Source of the DNA: Thermaerobacter subterraneus DSM 13965 | Lineage (GTDB): Bacteria; Bacillota; Sulfobacillia; Thermaerobacterales; Thermaerobacteraceae | Direction: 5' to 3' | Assembly: GCF_000183545.2 (NCBI RefSeq) | Contig: NZ_JH976535.1 | Span: 983,890-1,047,889 of the forward strand | Length of the DNA stretch: 64,000 nucleotides | Made by a program: the position numbers and the translations under genes | Notes under the pieces: generated by a model | What the model saw: only the letters and a program-made list of their open reading frames with translations | Told to the model about the DNA's origin: nothing | The model's database searches: none | Shown here: in pieces, positions 1-10,062 of the stretch | Layout: each line of letters opens with the position of its first letter | Numbering within the stretch: the stretch's first letter is position 1

Positions 1-2
1 CC

Positions 3-1082
3 GATGCCCGTACCCGAGGGTTTCGTGACCTCCCGGCGGCGGACGGCCATGCCCTGGCCGGCGGTCACGCCGGGCGCCGCCATCCTGACTGGCTCAAGGT
101 GCGGCTGGCCCAAGGGCCCAATTACAACCGGCTCAAGCGGCTGCTGCGCGGCATGAGCCTGCACACCGTCTGCGAAGAGGCCCGCTGCCCCAACATCTAC
201 GAGTGCTTCGAGAACCTGACCGCCACCTTCATGATCCTGGGGAACATCTGCACCCGGGCCTGCCGGTTCTGCGCCGTCACCACGGGCCGGCCCACCGAGC
301 TGGATTGGGCGGAGCCGGAGCGGGTGGCGGATGCCGTCCAGCGCCTGGGCCTGCAACACGTGGTGGTCACGTCGGTGGCGCGGGACGACCTCCGGGACGG
401 GGGCGCCGCCGTCTTCGCCGAGACCATCCGGGCCATCCGGCGCCGCTGTCCCGATACCGCGGTCGAGGTGCTGATCCCCGACTTCAACGGCGACTGGGAC
501 GCCCTGCAGGTGGTCCTGGACGCCGAACCCGACATCCTGAACCACAACGTGGAGACGGTGCGGCGCCTCTCCGACCGGGTGCGCTCGCGGGCCCGATACG
601 ACCGGTCCCTGGCCCTCCTGGCCGAAGCCAAGCGGCGGGCACCCCACATCAAGACCAAGTCGGGCCTGATGCTGGGATTGGGCGAGACGTGGGACGAGAT
701 CCTGCAGACCCTGCGGGACCTGCGGGCCCACCAGGTGGACATCGTCACCATCGGCCAGTACCTGCGCCCGACCCGGGAGCCCGTCCATCTCCCGGTGGAG
801 AAGTACTACCACCCGGACGAGTTCGCGGAGCTCAAGCGCATCGGCCTGGCCATGGGCTTTTCCCACGTGGAATCCGGCCCCCTGGTGCGGAGCTCGTACC
901 ATGCCCACGAGCAGGCCGACCGGGCGCGCCGGCGGGACGGGGCGGGGGACGAAGCCGCACCGGCGCAGGTCCAGGCCGGGCCCCCGGAGACCCACCGCGG
1001 GGCCCCAGCCCAGGCGGCCCCCTTGGCAACGGTCCATGGCCTGCAGGCTGCCCGGGCAGCGGGGGGCGCAGCGGGAGCATGA
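3..1082 (+). CDS. lipA: Lipoyl synthase, 5'-truncated by the window edge
   Basis: Radical-SAM enzyme that inserts two sulfurs into octanoyl groups on lipoyl domains. The auxiliary cluster motif [12 protein letters not shown] is followed by the radical-SAM motif C-T-R-A-C-R-F-C, and the family's R-S-S-Y-H-A motif is near the C-terminus. The frame is open to the first base of the window. The codons before the GTG at 99 encode the conserved H-P-D-W-L-K-V-R-L stretch, so that GTG is internal and the true start lies upstream. About 50 Arg/Ala/Pro-rich residues follow the RSSYHA motif, an unusual tail. The stop overlaps the lipB ATG (ATGA), indicating translational coupling. Confidence 0.95.
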   Translation, partial: DARTRGFRDLPAADGHALAGGHAGRRHPDWLKVRLAQGPNYNRLKRLLRGMSLHTVCEEARCPNIYECFENLTATFMILGNICTRACRFCAVTTGRPTELDWAEPERVADAVQRLGLQHVVVTSVARDDLRDGGAAVFAETIRAIRRRCPDTAVEVLIPDFNGDWDALQVVLDAEPDILNHNVETVRRLSDRVRSRARYDRSLALLAEAKRRAPHIKTKSGLMLGLGETWDEILQTLRDLRAHQVDIVTIGQYLRPTREPVHLPVEKYYHPDEFAELKRIGLAMGFSHVESGPLVRSSYHAHEQADRARRRDGAGDEAAPAQVQAGPPETHRGAPAQAAPLATVHGLQAARAAGGAAGA

Positions 1083-1984
1083 ATCCCCCAACCGGTCCCC
1101 ACACCGGGATACGGACCGGTGGCATCATAAGAACCGCCACCGCCACCGGCGCGGGTGGCGCCGCGGGGCCCCAGCGGGCCGTCCCAGCGGCATCCGCTGC
1201 CGGCCCGGCGCTGCCGGACGGCCCGCCCGTCCTGCGGGTCACCTGGCTGCCCGGCCTCACCCCCTACGAACCGGCCTGGCGGCTGCAGGAGCGACTGGCC
1301 CGGGCCCGGGGCGAGGGCCGGGTGCCGGACCTGTTCCTCCTGCTCCAGCACCCGCCGGTCTACACCGTGGGCCGCAGCGGCCGCGACGACGAGATCCTGC
1401 TCAGCCCCACCCTGCGCCGGCAGCGGGGTGTGGAGGTGTTCCACATCGACCGCGGGGGCAAGGTCACCTATCACGGCCCGGGGCAGCTGGTGGGCTACGG
1501 CATCGTCGACCTGAAGAACCTGCCCGGGGGCCTCAAGCGCTATGTCCACGGCCTGGAGGAAGCCCTGGTGGCGACCCTGGCCCGCTTCGGCGTCGTAGCC
1601 CACCGGGAGGACGGGCTGGTGGGCGTGTGGGCCGGCCGTGAGAAGATCGCCGCCATCGGCATCCGCGTGAGCCGGGGCGTCACCTGGCACGGGTTCGCTC
1701 TCAACGTGGACCCCGACCTGGCCTATTTCGGCGGCATCATCCCTTGCGGCATCACGGACCGGGGCGTCACCTCCATGGCCCGCTTGCTGGGCCGGGCACC
1801 GGCCCTGGAAGCGGTGGCGCAGGTGGCCGCGGAGGAACTGGCCCGGGTCCTGGGGCGCCGCCTGGAGTGGACCGGCGACTCAGGCTGGCTCGAGGCGTGG
1901 GGGTACCGGCCGGCTGGCCAGGCGGCCGGTCAGGGTGCGGAGGGCGCGGCGGCCTCCCCGGCCACCAGGGAGGGGACCGGGTGA
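1079..1984 (+). CDS. lipB: Octanoyl-[acyl-carrier-protein]:protein octanoyltransferase
   Basis: Transfers octanoyl groups from ACP to lipoyl domains, supplying the LipA substrate. The family motif [13 protein letters not shown] is present, as are the catalytic Lys (in R-E-K-I-A-A-I-G) and Cys (in [13 protein letters not shown]). The ATG overlaps the lipA stop by 4 nt. The N-terminal 45 or so residues are Gly/Ala/Thr-rich and not part of the usual fold. The product is 301 aa against a family norm near 220-240, so a later start cannot be excluded. The stop overlaps the next gene's ATG (TGATG). Confidence 0.95.
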   Translation: MNPPTGPHTGIRTGGIIRTATATGAGGAAGPQRAVPAASAAGPALPDGPPVLRVTWLPGLTPYEPAWRLQERLARARGEGRVPDLFLLLQHPPVYTVGRSGRDDEILLSPTLRRQRGVEVFHIDRGGKVTYHGPGQLVGYGIVDLKNLPGGLKRYVHGLEEALVATLARFGVVAHREDGLVGVWAGREKIAAIGIRVSRGVTWHGFALNVDPDLAYFGGIIPCGITDRGVTSMARLLGRAPALEAVAQVAAEELARVLGRRLEWTGDSGWLEAWGYRPAGQAAGQGAEGAAASPATREGTG

Positions 1985-2646
1985 TGGAGCCCACCTTGCG
2001 GGTGCTGGCCTTTCCCCTGGGGCCCGTCCAGGCCAACGGGTACGTGCTGCTGGATGATGCCGGCAAGGTCGCGGTGCTGGTCGACGCCCCCCATGACCCC
2101 GATCCCATGCTGGAAGCCGTCCGGGGTTACCGGGTGGCGGCGGTGCTGCTCACCCACGCCCACTTCGACCACATCGGCGGCCTCCAGGCGATCAAGGAAG
2201 CCACGGGGGCTCCGGTGTGGATCCACCGCAACGAGGCGAGCTGGCTAGGAGATCCCCAGCTGAACCTGTCGGTCTGGCTGGAGCCGGTGGTGGCGCCGCC
2301 GGCGGATCACCTGCTGGAGGGCGGCGAGCGCCTGGCGTTCGGGTCCATGGAATTCGAGGTGCGCTTTACTCCCGGGCACAGCCCCGGGCACGTGGTGTAC
2401 GTGGGCCGCGGTGCCGCCGAGGGGCTGGTGCTGGCTGGCGACACCCTCTTCGCCGGCGGGATCGGCCGCACCGACCTGCCGGGCGGGGATCTGGAGACGT
2501 TGCTCCAGAGCATTCACCGGGAACTGATGGTGTTGCCCGACGCCACCCGGGTGCTGCCGGGCCATGGGCCGGAAACCCGCATCGGGACCGAGCGCGTGGC
2601 CAACCCCTTCCTCCGGTTGCGGTCCGCCGGTCGGGGCCTGGATTGA
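1984..2646 (+). CDS. Metallo-beta-lactamase-fold hydrolase (glyoxalase II-like)
   Basis: A 220-aa single-domain MBL-fold protein. The metal-binding motif T-H-A-H-F-D-H-I-G-G is near residue 55. It is followed by P-G-H-S-P-G-H, the G-D-T-L-F motif and a C-terminal P-G-H-G-P-E-T. This set is typical of glyoxalase II and related thioester hydrolases. The start overlaps the lipB stop, placing it third in a coupled lipA-lipB-MBL operon. The substrate cannot be read from sequence; the context only suggests a thioester or small-metabolite housekeeping role. Confidence 0.85.
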   Translation: MEPTLRVLAFPLGPVQANGYVLLDDAGKVAVLVDAPHDPDPMLEAVRGYRVAAVLLTHAHFDHIGGLQAIKEATGAPVWIHRNEASWLGDPQLNLSVWLEPVVAPPADHLLEGGERLAFGSMEFEVRFTPGHSPGHVVYVGRGAAEGLVLAGDTLFAGGIGRTDLPGGDLETLLQSIHRELMVLPDATRVLPGHGPETRIGTERVANPFLRLRSAGRGLD

Positions 2647-2664
2647 TGGCGAGACGGGTGGTGG

Positions 2665-3264
2665 TCAGGCCTCCCGGTCCGGGCCGGCCGGTTCGTCCGG
2701 ACCGGTGCCGGGACCCGTGGATCCGTTGTGACCGGCGGCGCGGCGCCAGCGCGGCGGTGAGGACCCCGCGCTGGATCCCCCCGGGCCGATGCCCTCCGAC
2801 GCCGCGTCCCAGCCGGCGGGGCCGCAGGAAGCAGAGCCACCGCCCCGTGCGGGTGGGATCGGCTTGCGGCCGCGAAAGCCCTCATGCTCGCCGTGGTAGT
2901 AGGCAACCCGGGGCTCTCCCAGCCGCCAGCAGAGGAGCACGGGCTCTCCGTTCAGGCGCGCCGGAAAATCCACCAGGCCCAGGTCGACATCCTTGACCAG
3001 GCAGCCCAGGCTGTGGATCTCCGCCAGCAGCTGGTTGGCCTCTTCCACCGCTGCCCGCAGCGCCTGCCGCGCCAGCTTGTAGTCGTAGGACATGATCAGG
3101 GTGCCGTCGGGCTTGTAGCCGACGGCCTCGATCTGCTCCATCTCCCGGTACGACTGGCGCGCCTTCTGGTAGAGGCGGCGCAGGCGCAGGAGCCGCTGCC
3201 GGATGACGGGCAGCAGGGCGGTGGCCTCTTCGGGGGTGAAGAACTTGCGGCCTCCGGCGGGCAT
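2665..3264 (-). CDS. DUF2203 family protein
   Basis: A 199-aa protein whose first 130 residues match DUF2203: a basic N-terminal F-F-T-P-E-E-A motif, a long charged helical region, then L-G-C-x-V-K-D-x-D-x-G-L-V-D-F-P and a C-W-R-L-G-E-P-x-V-x-Y-Y-H segment. The last 60 residues are Gly/Ser/Pro-rich and disordered. The ATG is preferred because GAGGTG lies about 7 nt upstream; a GTG 9 nt further up is possible. Function is unknown for the family. The gene is convergent with the upstream MBL gene. Confidence 0.8.
   Translation of the reverse strand: MPAGGRKFFTPEEATALLPVIRQRLLRLRRLYQKARQSYREMEQIEAVGYKPDGTLIMSYDYKLARQALRAAVEEANQLLAEIHSLGCLVKDVDLGLVDFPARLNGEPVLLCWRLGEPRVAYYHGEHEGFRGRKPIPPARGGGSASCGPAGWDAASEGIGPGGSSAGSSPPRWRRAAGHNGSTGPGTGPDEPAGPDREA
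2690..2698. repeat. First of 17 copies of the over-represented 9-mer GGTTCGTCC
   Basis: GGTTCGTCC or its complement GGACGAACC starts at 2690, 7943, 10233, 11883, 17502, 21036, 30737, 35083, 41892, 44469, 44934, 45548, 45863, 50972, 52859, 57103 and 58863 (counted by eye). Most copies extend to CCGGTTCGTCC or CGGGTTCGTCC. Copies lie on both strands, in genes in different frames, in linkers, in the terC riboswitch and between genes. Confidence 0.7.
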
Positions 3265-3292
3265 CGCGGTCACCTCGACTCAAACTGGTGTT

Positions 3293-3320
3293 ATTGTAAC
3301 ATCGCCGCAGGCGGCGGCAA
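3293..3320 (-). promoter_or_regulatory. Candidate sigma-A promoter for the DUF2203 gene
   Basis: Read on the minus strand: TTGCCG (3320-3315), 16-bp spacer, TACAAT (3298-3293), about 30 bp before the ATG. The local A+T-rich patch stands out in this GC-rich region. Confidence 0.4.
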
Positions 3321-3427
3321 CGGCTGACCCATCCAGCCGGCCGTGCAAGCCGCCGGGGAGTCTGGGCAAGCGGTCGCCGGGCACTCCACTTAGGCGGTCA
3401 GGCAATCAGGCGGGGAGGAAAGCGCCG

Positions 3428-3988
3428 ATGGCCGAGCAGCAGAGCGCGCAGGATCCACCAGCCCGGGCGGATCAAGCCGTCCGGCCCCACCCGCACCCGG
3501 AGCCGGCTCCTCCGGCCGGGTCACGCCAGGAGGATCCGGCCGACCAGCGGCCCCCCTGGGATGCCTATTTCATGGAACTGGCGGAGGTGGTGGCGAGGCG
3601 GTCCACCTGCCCGCGCCGCCACGTGGGGGCGGTGCTGGTGCGGGACCGGCGCATCCTGGCCACCGGCTACAACGGGGCGCCACCGGGGTTCCCCCACTGT
3701 ACCGAGGCCGGTTGCCTGATGCAAGACGGGCATTGCGTCCGCACCATCCACGCCGAAGCCAACGCCATCCTCCAGGCGGCCTTGCACGGGGTCACCGTGA
3801 AGGGCAGCACGCTCTACACCACGGCCACCCCTTGCCTCCACTGCGCCAAGCTGCTGATCGGCGCAGGGGTGGTGCGGGTGGTCTACCGGGACTGGTACCC
3901 CGACCCGCGGGCGGTGGAATTCCTGGAGCGGGCGGGGATCCCGCTGGAGCCCATGGCGGGCGGTGCCGGGGGACCGGCCCCCGCATGA
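3428..3988 (+). CDS. dCMP deaminase / ComEB-type cytidine deaminase
   Basis: Zinc-dependent deaminase of dCMP, giving dUMP for thymidylate synthesis; the family is also linked to competence (ComEB). The active-site H-A-E-A-N-A and the P-C-L-H-C zinc motif are present, with a second cysteine/histidine cluster (H-C-T-E-A-G-C...G-H-C) typical of dCMP deaminases. The product is 186 aa, with about 45 Pro/His-rich residues before the catalytic domain (W-D-A-Y-F-M-E-L). The start ATG follows a GGAGGAAA ribosome binding site at normal spacing. Confidence 0.88.
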   Translation: MAEQQSAQDPPARADQAVRPHPHPEPAPPAGSRQEDPADQRPPWDAYFMELAEVVARRSTCPRRHVGAVLVRDRRILATGYNGAPPGFPHCTEAGCLMQDGHCVRTIHAEANAILQAALHGVTVKGSTLYTTATPCLHCAKLLIGAGVVRVVYRDWYPDPRAVEFLERAGIPLEPMAGGAGGPAPA

Positions 3989-4063
3989 CGGCCCCCGTGT
4001 TGGGGCACGAGCACGCCGGCGGGCCGGTGGCTGCCGGGCAAGAGCCGCTGCCAGGCAAGAGCC

Positions 4064-4105
4064 GCAAAAAGCAGAGGCGCTGCGCGGGTGGCGCATCGCC
4101 TCTGC
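4064..4105 (-). terminator. Intrinsic terminator for the 2Duf-type gene
   Basis: Perfect 9-bp stem GCAGAGGCG (4071-4079) with CGCCTCTGC (4097-4105). On the minus strand it is followed directly by TTTTT (4070-4066), so it terminates leftward transcription. Confidence 0.75.
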
Positions 4106-4208
4106 TGGGGGCATGGGTACCCTCCGGCCCGGCTCCGGGCGGGCGGGGCAGGCGACCGCCCGGCAGGGCCGGAAGCTTTGGGGCCAGCGGTGAGGAACCT
4201 GGCCGGTT

Positions 4209-4256
4209 GACGAGGGGCGGGGCATGCTGCAGGTCCCCTCGTCGCTATGGGTTTTC
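4209..4256 (+). terminator. Possible terminator after the dCMP deaminase gene
   Basis: Perfect 9-bp stem GACGAGGGG (4209-4217) with CCCCTCGTC (4235-4243) and a 17-nt loop, followed by GGGTTTTCG. The U-tract is short and starts late. The rest of the interval 3989-4325 holds no gene that I can support. Confidence 0.45.
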
Positions 4257-4325
4257 GACACCTCGTTTCGTATCCCTGCTTCTTTCGGGGGGCGAATTGA
4301 TTAATTCAAACCCTAAACCGCTGGG

Positions 4326-5186
4326 CTATCTCACCAGGGCGTCCAGATCCTTCAGGATCTCCCCCGTTTTCCGGGCGTACTCCTCATACATTTGACGAGC
4401 CTCGGGGTCTTCCGTTTCCAGGGCCCAGCTGGCGAAGTCCGCCTGGAGGGATTCCAGGTCGGCGCCCAGGGTGGCCCGGAGCGAGGGCTGGGTGATGGTC
4501 TGGGTGTCCTGCTTGAGGTCCACGTACAGCTGGTTGCCGATGATCTGGCCCACCATCACCTGGCTCGGGTCGTCGACCCCGTTGCGCAACAGCTCCTGGC
4601 GCAGCCAGGCCTCGTCCTTGCCCGCCGCGCGCAGGGAGTTGGGAAGAACCTGCCCGTCCGCAATCACCACATACGGGAATTCAGGGCGGGACGGGGTCAG
4701 CACGCCCGCGGTCTTTGCCGTCAGCGGCTCATGTTCGGGTTTCTTGAGAACCGTGAGCTGCCCGTCGGTTTCCATGAGGGCCCAGTCCACCTGGCGCAGG
4801 TCGAAGATGTTCTTCTGGCGCAGCAGCTCCATGAGCTCCGCCACCGAGAGCCGGGCCATCCGCAAGCCCTTCTCCTGCACCTGGCCCCGGGCGACCACCA
4901 CCACGGGCTCCCCTTCGATGAACTTGCGCGCCGCGTTGCTGTTTTGCTGCAGGTAGGTCAGTGCGAGTGCAGCCAGCGCCCACACGGCCACGCCCACGAT
5001 ACCGTCGAGGAACCGGTTCTGGGGATCGGTGGAGGTCTGGGCGGCGATGGACCCGATGGTGATCCCCACCACGTACTCGGTGAACGTCAGCTGGGACACC
5101 TGCTTGCGGCCCACGAACCGGGTCAGGAAGAAGAGCCAGACGAACGCGATGATCGACCGGATCAGCACCAGTAGTGTTTCCGGCAC
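4326..5186 (-). CDS. 2Duf-type spore membrane protein (DUF421 + C-terminal DUF1657-like domain)
   Basis: A 286-aa YetF/DUF421 protein with N-terminal membrane helices, the T-R-F-V-G-R-K-Q-V-S-Q-L-T motif, G-I-T-I-G-S-I-A-A, and a soluble region with G-E-P-V-V-V-V. The last 45 residues (L-E-S-L-Q-A-D-F-A-S-W-A-L-E-T-E-D-P-E-A) resemble DUF1657. The same two-domain arrangement is known from the Bacillus 2Duf protein, which raises spore resistance to heat and peroxide. The GTG at 5186 is chosen because it gives the family's usual V/M-P-E start and has a GGGGGG stretch 8 nt upstream; GTGs at 5207 and 5219 are alternatives. A divergent DUF1657 gene supports the spore link. Confidence 0.8.
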   Translation of the reverse strand: MPETLLVLIRSIIAFVWLFFLTRFVGRKQVSQLTFTEYVVGITIGSIAAQTSTDPQNRFLDGIVGVAVWALAALALTYLQQNSNAARKFIEGEPVVVVARGQVQEKGLRMARLSVAELMELLRQKNIFDLRQVDWALMETDGQLTVLKKPEHEPLTAKTAGVLTPSRPEFPYVVIADGQVLPNSLRAAGKDEAWLRQELLRNGVDDPSQVMVGQIIGNQLYVDLKQDTQTITQPSLRATLGADLESLQADFASWALETEDPEARQMYEEYARKTGEILKDLDALVR

Positions 5187-5467
5187 CCGCACGTCCCCCC
5201 AAGCCACCGTCCGGATCACGTCGACGCAAAACCGCGCAACCGGCGGTCCCTCCGCCGGCAAGGCCCGGCAGCGGCACTGATCAGGCCGGGTCGAACGGGC
5301 GGTGACGCCCGCCCGCCGGCCGGTCACGCCTGTCCGCTCCCAGTGTCTGCGGCACTGGCGCGAAATACGCACCCCGCCGGCGGGGGATACTCGCAAGCGA
5401 CGGGCCTTCGCCATGGGATGGATTCCGCAGGAAGCCGCGACCGGCCGTTGCAAGGAGGGCCTGTGGC

Positions 5468-5881
5468 ATGACGACCTACGCCAAGCTGTTGCGGGCGGCG
5501 GCGACCCTGAAGCGGGTACGGGCAGGACTGGATTCCCTCGCCGCCAGCGCGCAGTCGGAAGAAGAGCGGGAGCGCCTGCGCCGGGCGGCGGCCCAGGCGC
5601 GGGTGATGGAGCAGGGACTGGAACGCCGCATTCGCAAGGTGGCGGCGGAGGAACCGGAATACCCGCGCCAGTCGCCTGGAGGCGAGCTGTTCGGCGCCGA
5701 CGGGCACAACGACCACCGTCCCCCGGCCCGGGAGCGGCCCGAGCCCCCGGCCGAGGTGGCACCCGGCGAGCCGCTGGCCGGAGCCCAGGGGAGTCCCCGC
5801 CGGCGGCGGGGCAAGGCCGAACCGGTGGCCGCAGGCCGGGGCGCCGCCGGCGGCGGGGCGGCCGGCGGCGGTAAGGAGTAG
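5468..5881 (+). CDS. DUF1657-like protein with disordered tail
   Basis: The N-terminal 55 residues (M-T-T-Y-A-K-L-L, then L-K-R-V-R-A-G-L-D-S-L-A) follow the short helical DUF1657 pattern found beside spoVA-type and DUF421 genes in spore formers. The remaining 80 residues are Pro/Gly/Arg-rich and unlike any domain that I recognise. An AGGAGG-type site (CAAGGAGGGC) precedes the ATG at 5468. It is divergent from the 2Duf-type gene and followed within 10 nt by a DUF4363 gene, suggesting a small spore-membrane module. The family call is moderate because the match is short. Confidence 0.6.
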   Translation: MTTYAKLLRAAATLKRVRAGLDSLAASAQSEEERERLRRAAAQARVMEQGLERRIRKVAAEEPEYPRQSPGGELFGADGHNDHRPPARERPEPPAEVAPGEPLAGAQGSPRRRRGKAEPVAAGRGAAGGGAAGGGKE

Positions 5882-5889
5882 CCGGGTCC

Positions 5890-6255
5890 ATGAAGGCACG
5901 GCGCTACATCATCGTCACCCTGCTGGTGATCATGGGGATCGCCCTGGGCGTGGCGCCGACGTACTTCCGCAAGCCCCTGACCCCTAGCGGCTCCATCGGC
6001 CAGGGCATCCAGGCGACGCGGGAGGCCGTCCAGGCGGAGGACTGGCAGCGGGCCGCCGCCCTCGCCGCGCGCCTGGAATCCGAGTGGAAAAGGGTGAGGG
6101 TGCCCGTGGCGGTGAACAGCGATGCCACGGCCATCCGGGACTTTGAGGCCCAGCTGGCCACGTTGCGTGCAGCCATCGAGCTGCAGGACAAGAGCGAAGC
6201 CATCACCGCCCTGGCCCTGATGACCACCCTCATCGAAGACATCGGCACCTACTGA
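5890..6255 (+). CDS. DUF4363 family membrane-anchored protein
   Basis: A 121-aa protein with a lysine/arginine start and one N-terminal transmembrane segment (residues 6-24), then an alpha-helical extracytoplasmic domain with the pattern W-x-R-A-A-A-L-A-A-R-L-E-x-E-W and a final A-L-x-x-L-I-E-D-I. This fits DUF4363, a family often next to DUF421 genes in Firmicutes. Function is unknown. It starts 8 nt after the DUF1657 gene stop, so the two are probably co-transcribed. Confidence 0.7.
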   Translation: MKARRYIIVTLLVIMGIALGVAPTYFRKPLTPSGSIGQGIQATREAVQAEDWQRAAALAARLESEWKRVRVPVAVNSDATAIRDFEAQLATLRAAIELQDKSEAITALALMTTLIEDIGTY

Positions 6256-6334
6256 CGGGGCATGGCGAACCGGGTAACCCAAGGGCCCATCGGCTGCGGG
6301 GCACGGGCCGGGCAAGGCAGGAGGGCGCAGCAAC

Positions 6335-7471
6335 ATGGATGACGGGGCACGGCGCTGCGGGGACACGGGCCGCGGGCATGCAGCCGGACCGGGCCGGCCT
6401 GAGCCTGAAGACCGGCACCCGGACGGGTCCGGAAGGCAGGGCGGGGAGAAAAGGAACGGCCGGCCTCGCCCCCGGGCGTGGCGGGTGGTGGCCCTGACAG
6501 GCCTTGTAAGCCTCAGCGTCCTTGTGGCCGGGTGCCGGATGAACCTGGCCCAGGCTCCCGACGGCGACCGGGCGGCCAAGCCCGGCAGGGCCCCCGGCCT
6601 GAGCGCCTCCAGCATCCCCGTGGTCGATCCCGATTCCGGTGACACCCTGGCCCGGCTGGACGAGCTGCTGGACCGCGCCCAGCTGCGTCCCGGCGCGCGG
6701 CAGCCCGACTACGGCCCCCTGGTGGCCAGGGTGCGGGAGTTCATCGAGACGCGGCCCCAGACCTTCGGCATCTACTTCAAAGACCTGCAGACGGGCGCCA
6801 CCTGGGGGATCAACGAGCGGGAGCCGATCCACGCCGCCAGCACCATCAAGGTGCCGCTGGTGCTCTACGTGAACCACCAGGTGGCCGCCGGCCGCGCCCG
6901 CATGGACGACCGGATCGTCTACGAGCCCGACCGGGATTTGACGGGCGGCGCCGGCATCCTCCAGAGGGACGGCTTCCCCGGCAAGAGCTACTCCCTGCGC
7001 GTGCTCACCAACCTGTCCATCACCATCAGCGACAACGTGACGACCAACATGCTGTTTCGCCACTTCGGCAAGGACAACGTGGGCGAGTTCATGCGCCGGC
7101 TGGGGGGCGAGGTGATCTTCCCCGGCGGCCGCCGCATCAGCACGGCCCGGGACATGGGGATCTACGTGGAGGCCGTGCTGGACTTTGCTCGCCAGCACCC
7201 CTTGCTGGGCGGCCGCATGCTGGACGACATGGGTCACGCCATCTTCCACGTCGGCCTGCCGGGTGAGCTGCCCCCGGATGTGTTCGTCGCCCACAAGGAA
7301 GGGGACATCGAGGGTGTGGCCGACGACGTGGGCATCGTCTTCGGCCGGCGGCCCTTCGTCCTGGCCGTCCTTTCGAAAGGCGTGGACAACATCGACCAGG
7401 GCTTCGAGGACATCGCCCGCATCAGCAAGATCGTCTACGATTTTCAGGAACAACTCGGCCCGGCGCGGTAG
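6335..7471 (+). CDS. Class A beta-lactamase-like serine hydrolase lipoprotein
   Basis: A 378-aa protein. After 50 basic residues comes a hydrophobic segment ending in L-V-A-G-C, a lipobox. The PBP/beta-lactamase fold shows S-T-I-K (active-site S-x-x-K), I-S-D-N (SDN loop) and H-K-E-G in place of K-T-G, plus the S-T-A-R-D-M motif. I do not see the class A E-x-x-x-N omega-loop motif, so this is more likely a serine hydrolase or carboxypeptidase-type protein (COG2367) than a drug-resistance enzyme. An AGGAGGGC site precedes the ATG. The unusually long pre-signal region could mean a later start. Confidence 0.8.
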   Translation: MDDGARRCGDTGRGHAAGPGRPEPEDRHPDGSGRQGGEKRNGRPRPRAWRVVALTGLVSLSVLVAGCRMNLAQAPDGDRAAKPGRAPGLSASSIPVVDPDSGDTLARLDELLDRAQLRPGARQPDYGPLVARVREFIETRPQTFGIYFKDLQTGATWGINEREPIHAASTIKVPLVLYVNHQVAAGRARMDDRIVYEPDRDLTGGAGILQRDGFPGKSYSLRVLTNLSITISDNVTTNMLFRHFGKDNVGEFMRRLGGEVIFPGGRRISTARDMGIYVEAVLDFARQHPLLGGRMLDDMGHAIFHVGLPGELPPDVFVAHKEGDIEGVADDVGIVFGRRPFVLAVLSKGVDNIDQGFEDIARISKIVYDFQEQLGPAR

Positions 7472-7498
7472 GGTTCATCTTGGAGCCGGGCCGGGCCC

Positions 7499-8902
<1,404 letters not shown>

Positions 8903-8919
8903 GGGGTGCCACCTCCACC

Positions 8920-8946
8920 AGGATGGCTTGTGCCATCCTGATCATA
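8920..8946 (-). promoter_or_regulatory. fumC -10 element with an adjoining 8-bp inverted repeat
   Basis: The minus strand carries TATGAT (8946-8941). Immediately downstream is the perfect inverted repeat AGGATGGC-n4-GCCATCCT (8920-8939), covering the likely transcription start. It may be an operator or a 5' mRNA hairpin. No good -35 hexamer is visible. Confidence 0.4.
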
Positions 8947-9064
8947 CCATGGGCGGGTGGCGGCGTACGGGGCTGCGGGGGCCGGCAAGCGGCGTGCGGA
9001 GCGCGCCGGTGCCGGCGGCGCGACCGGTCCGGCCCTCCGCGCCCGTCGCCGGCCCCCACGGAGG

Positions 9065-10000
9065 TCAGGACTTGTGGCGAGGGTTGCCCGCGGCTTCCGC
9101 CGGTTCCCGCGGGGGGAACAGGACCGAGGCCACCACGGACGCCCCCAGAATGAGAGCCAGGATGCCCAGCGAGGTGGCGGGGGCCAGGTGGATCACGTCG
9201 ATCAGCAACATCTTCACCCCGATGAACACCAGGGTGACGGCCAGGCCGTACTTCAGGTAGCGAATCAGGGGCAGGATGGCGCTGAAGACGAAGAACAGCG
9301 ACCGCAGCCCGATGATGGCGAAGACGTTGGCGGTGTAGACCACGAAGGGATCCCGGGTGATGCCGAAGATGGCCGGGATGGAATCCAGGGCGAACATCAG
9401 GTCCGTGGTCTCGATCAGCACCAGGACGACGAACAAGGGCGTCGCCCACAGCCGGCCGTTCCGCCGGACGAAGAACCGGCCCCCGTGGTACTCCTCCGTG
9501 ACGGGCAAGAGCTTGCGCACCAGCCGCAGCACGGGGTTGCGTTCCACGTCGCCGGCCTCGTCGTCCTTGTGCCGCAGGAAGCGGATGCCCGTGGCGATCA
9601 GGATGACCCCGAAGACGTAAAGCAACCAGTGGAAGCGTTCCAGCAGGGCGGCACCGCCCCAGATCATCAGCCCGCGCATGATGAGGGCACCCAGCACGCC
9701 CCACAGCAGCACCCGGGGGCGCAGCTCCTCCGGCACGGAGAAGAACGAGAACAGCGCGATGAAGACGAAGATGTTGTCCATGCTCAGGGCGTACTCCACC
9801 AGGTAGCCGGCGAAGTATTCCGCCATGGTGGTGCCGCCCCGGGCCTGCCCCAGCCAGATGCCGAAGCCGACGGCGATGGCCACGTAAAAGAGCGTCCGGA
9901 AGACGGCCTGGCGAGCCGTCAAGGTGGCCTGGCGCCGGCCAAGGCCCAGGTCGAAGAGGATCAGGGCGACGACCAGCAGATTGAACAGGACCAGGGCCAA
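9065..10000 (-). CDS. TerC/Alx family membrane protein, probable Mn2+ exporter
   Basis: A 311-aa polytopic membrane protein with the TerC signature S-M-D-N-I-F-V-F and the matching second-half motif E-T-T-D-L-M-F-A-L-D-S-I-P-A, the acidic intramembrane residues expected to carry a metal ion. TerC/Alx proteins behind yybP-ykoY riboswitches export manganese. The start codon is TTG, 7 nt after AGGAGGG. The Mn2+ riboswitch directly upstream is strong independent support for the assignment. The gene is monocistronic and divergent from crcB. Confidence 0.92.
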   Translation of the reverse strand: MALVLFNLLVVALILFDLGLGRRQATLTARQAVFRTLFYVAIAVGFGIWLGQARGGTTMAEYFAGYLVEYALSMDNIFVFIALFSFFSVPEELRPRVLLWGVLGALIMRGLMIWGGAALLERFHWLLYVFGVILIATGIRFLRHKDDEAGDVERNPVLRLVRKLLPVTEEYHGGRFFVRRNGRLWATPLFVVLVLIETTDLMFALDSIPAIFGITRDPFVVYTANVFAIIGLRSLFFVFSAILPLIRYLKYGLAVTLVFIGVKMLLIDVIHLAPATSLGILALILGASVVASVLFPPREPAEAAGNPRHKS

Positions 10001-10062
10001 CGTCCGTCCCTCCTGTTGGTCTCGAGGTCGGCTACAGCATGGCCGAACCCCTGACGTTCAAT

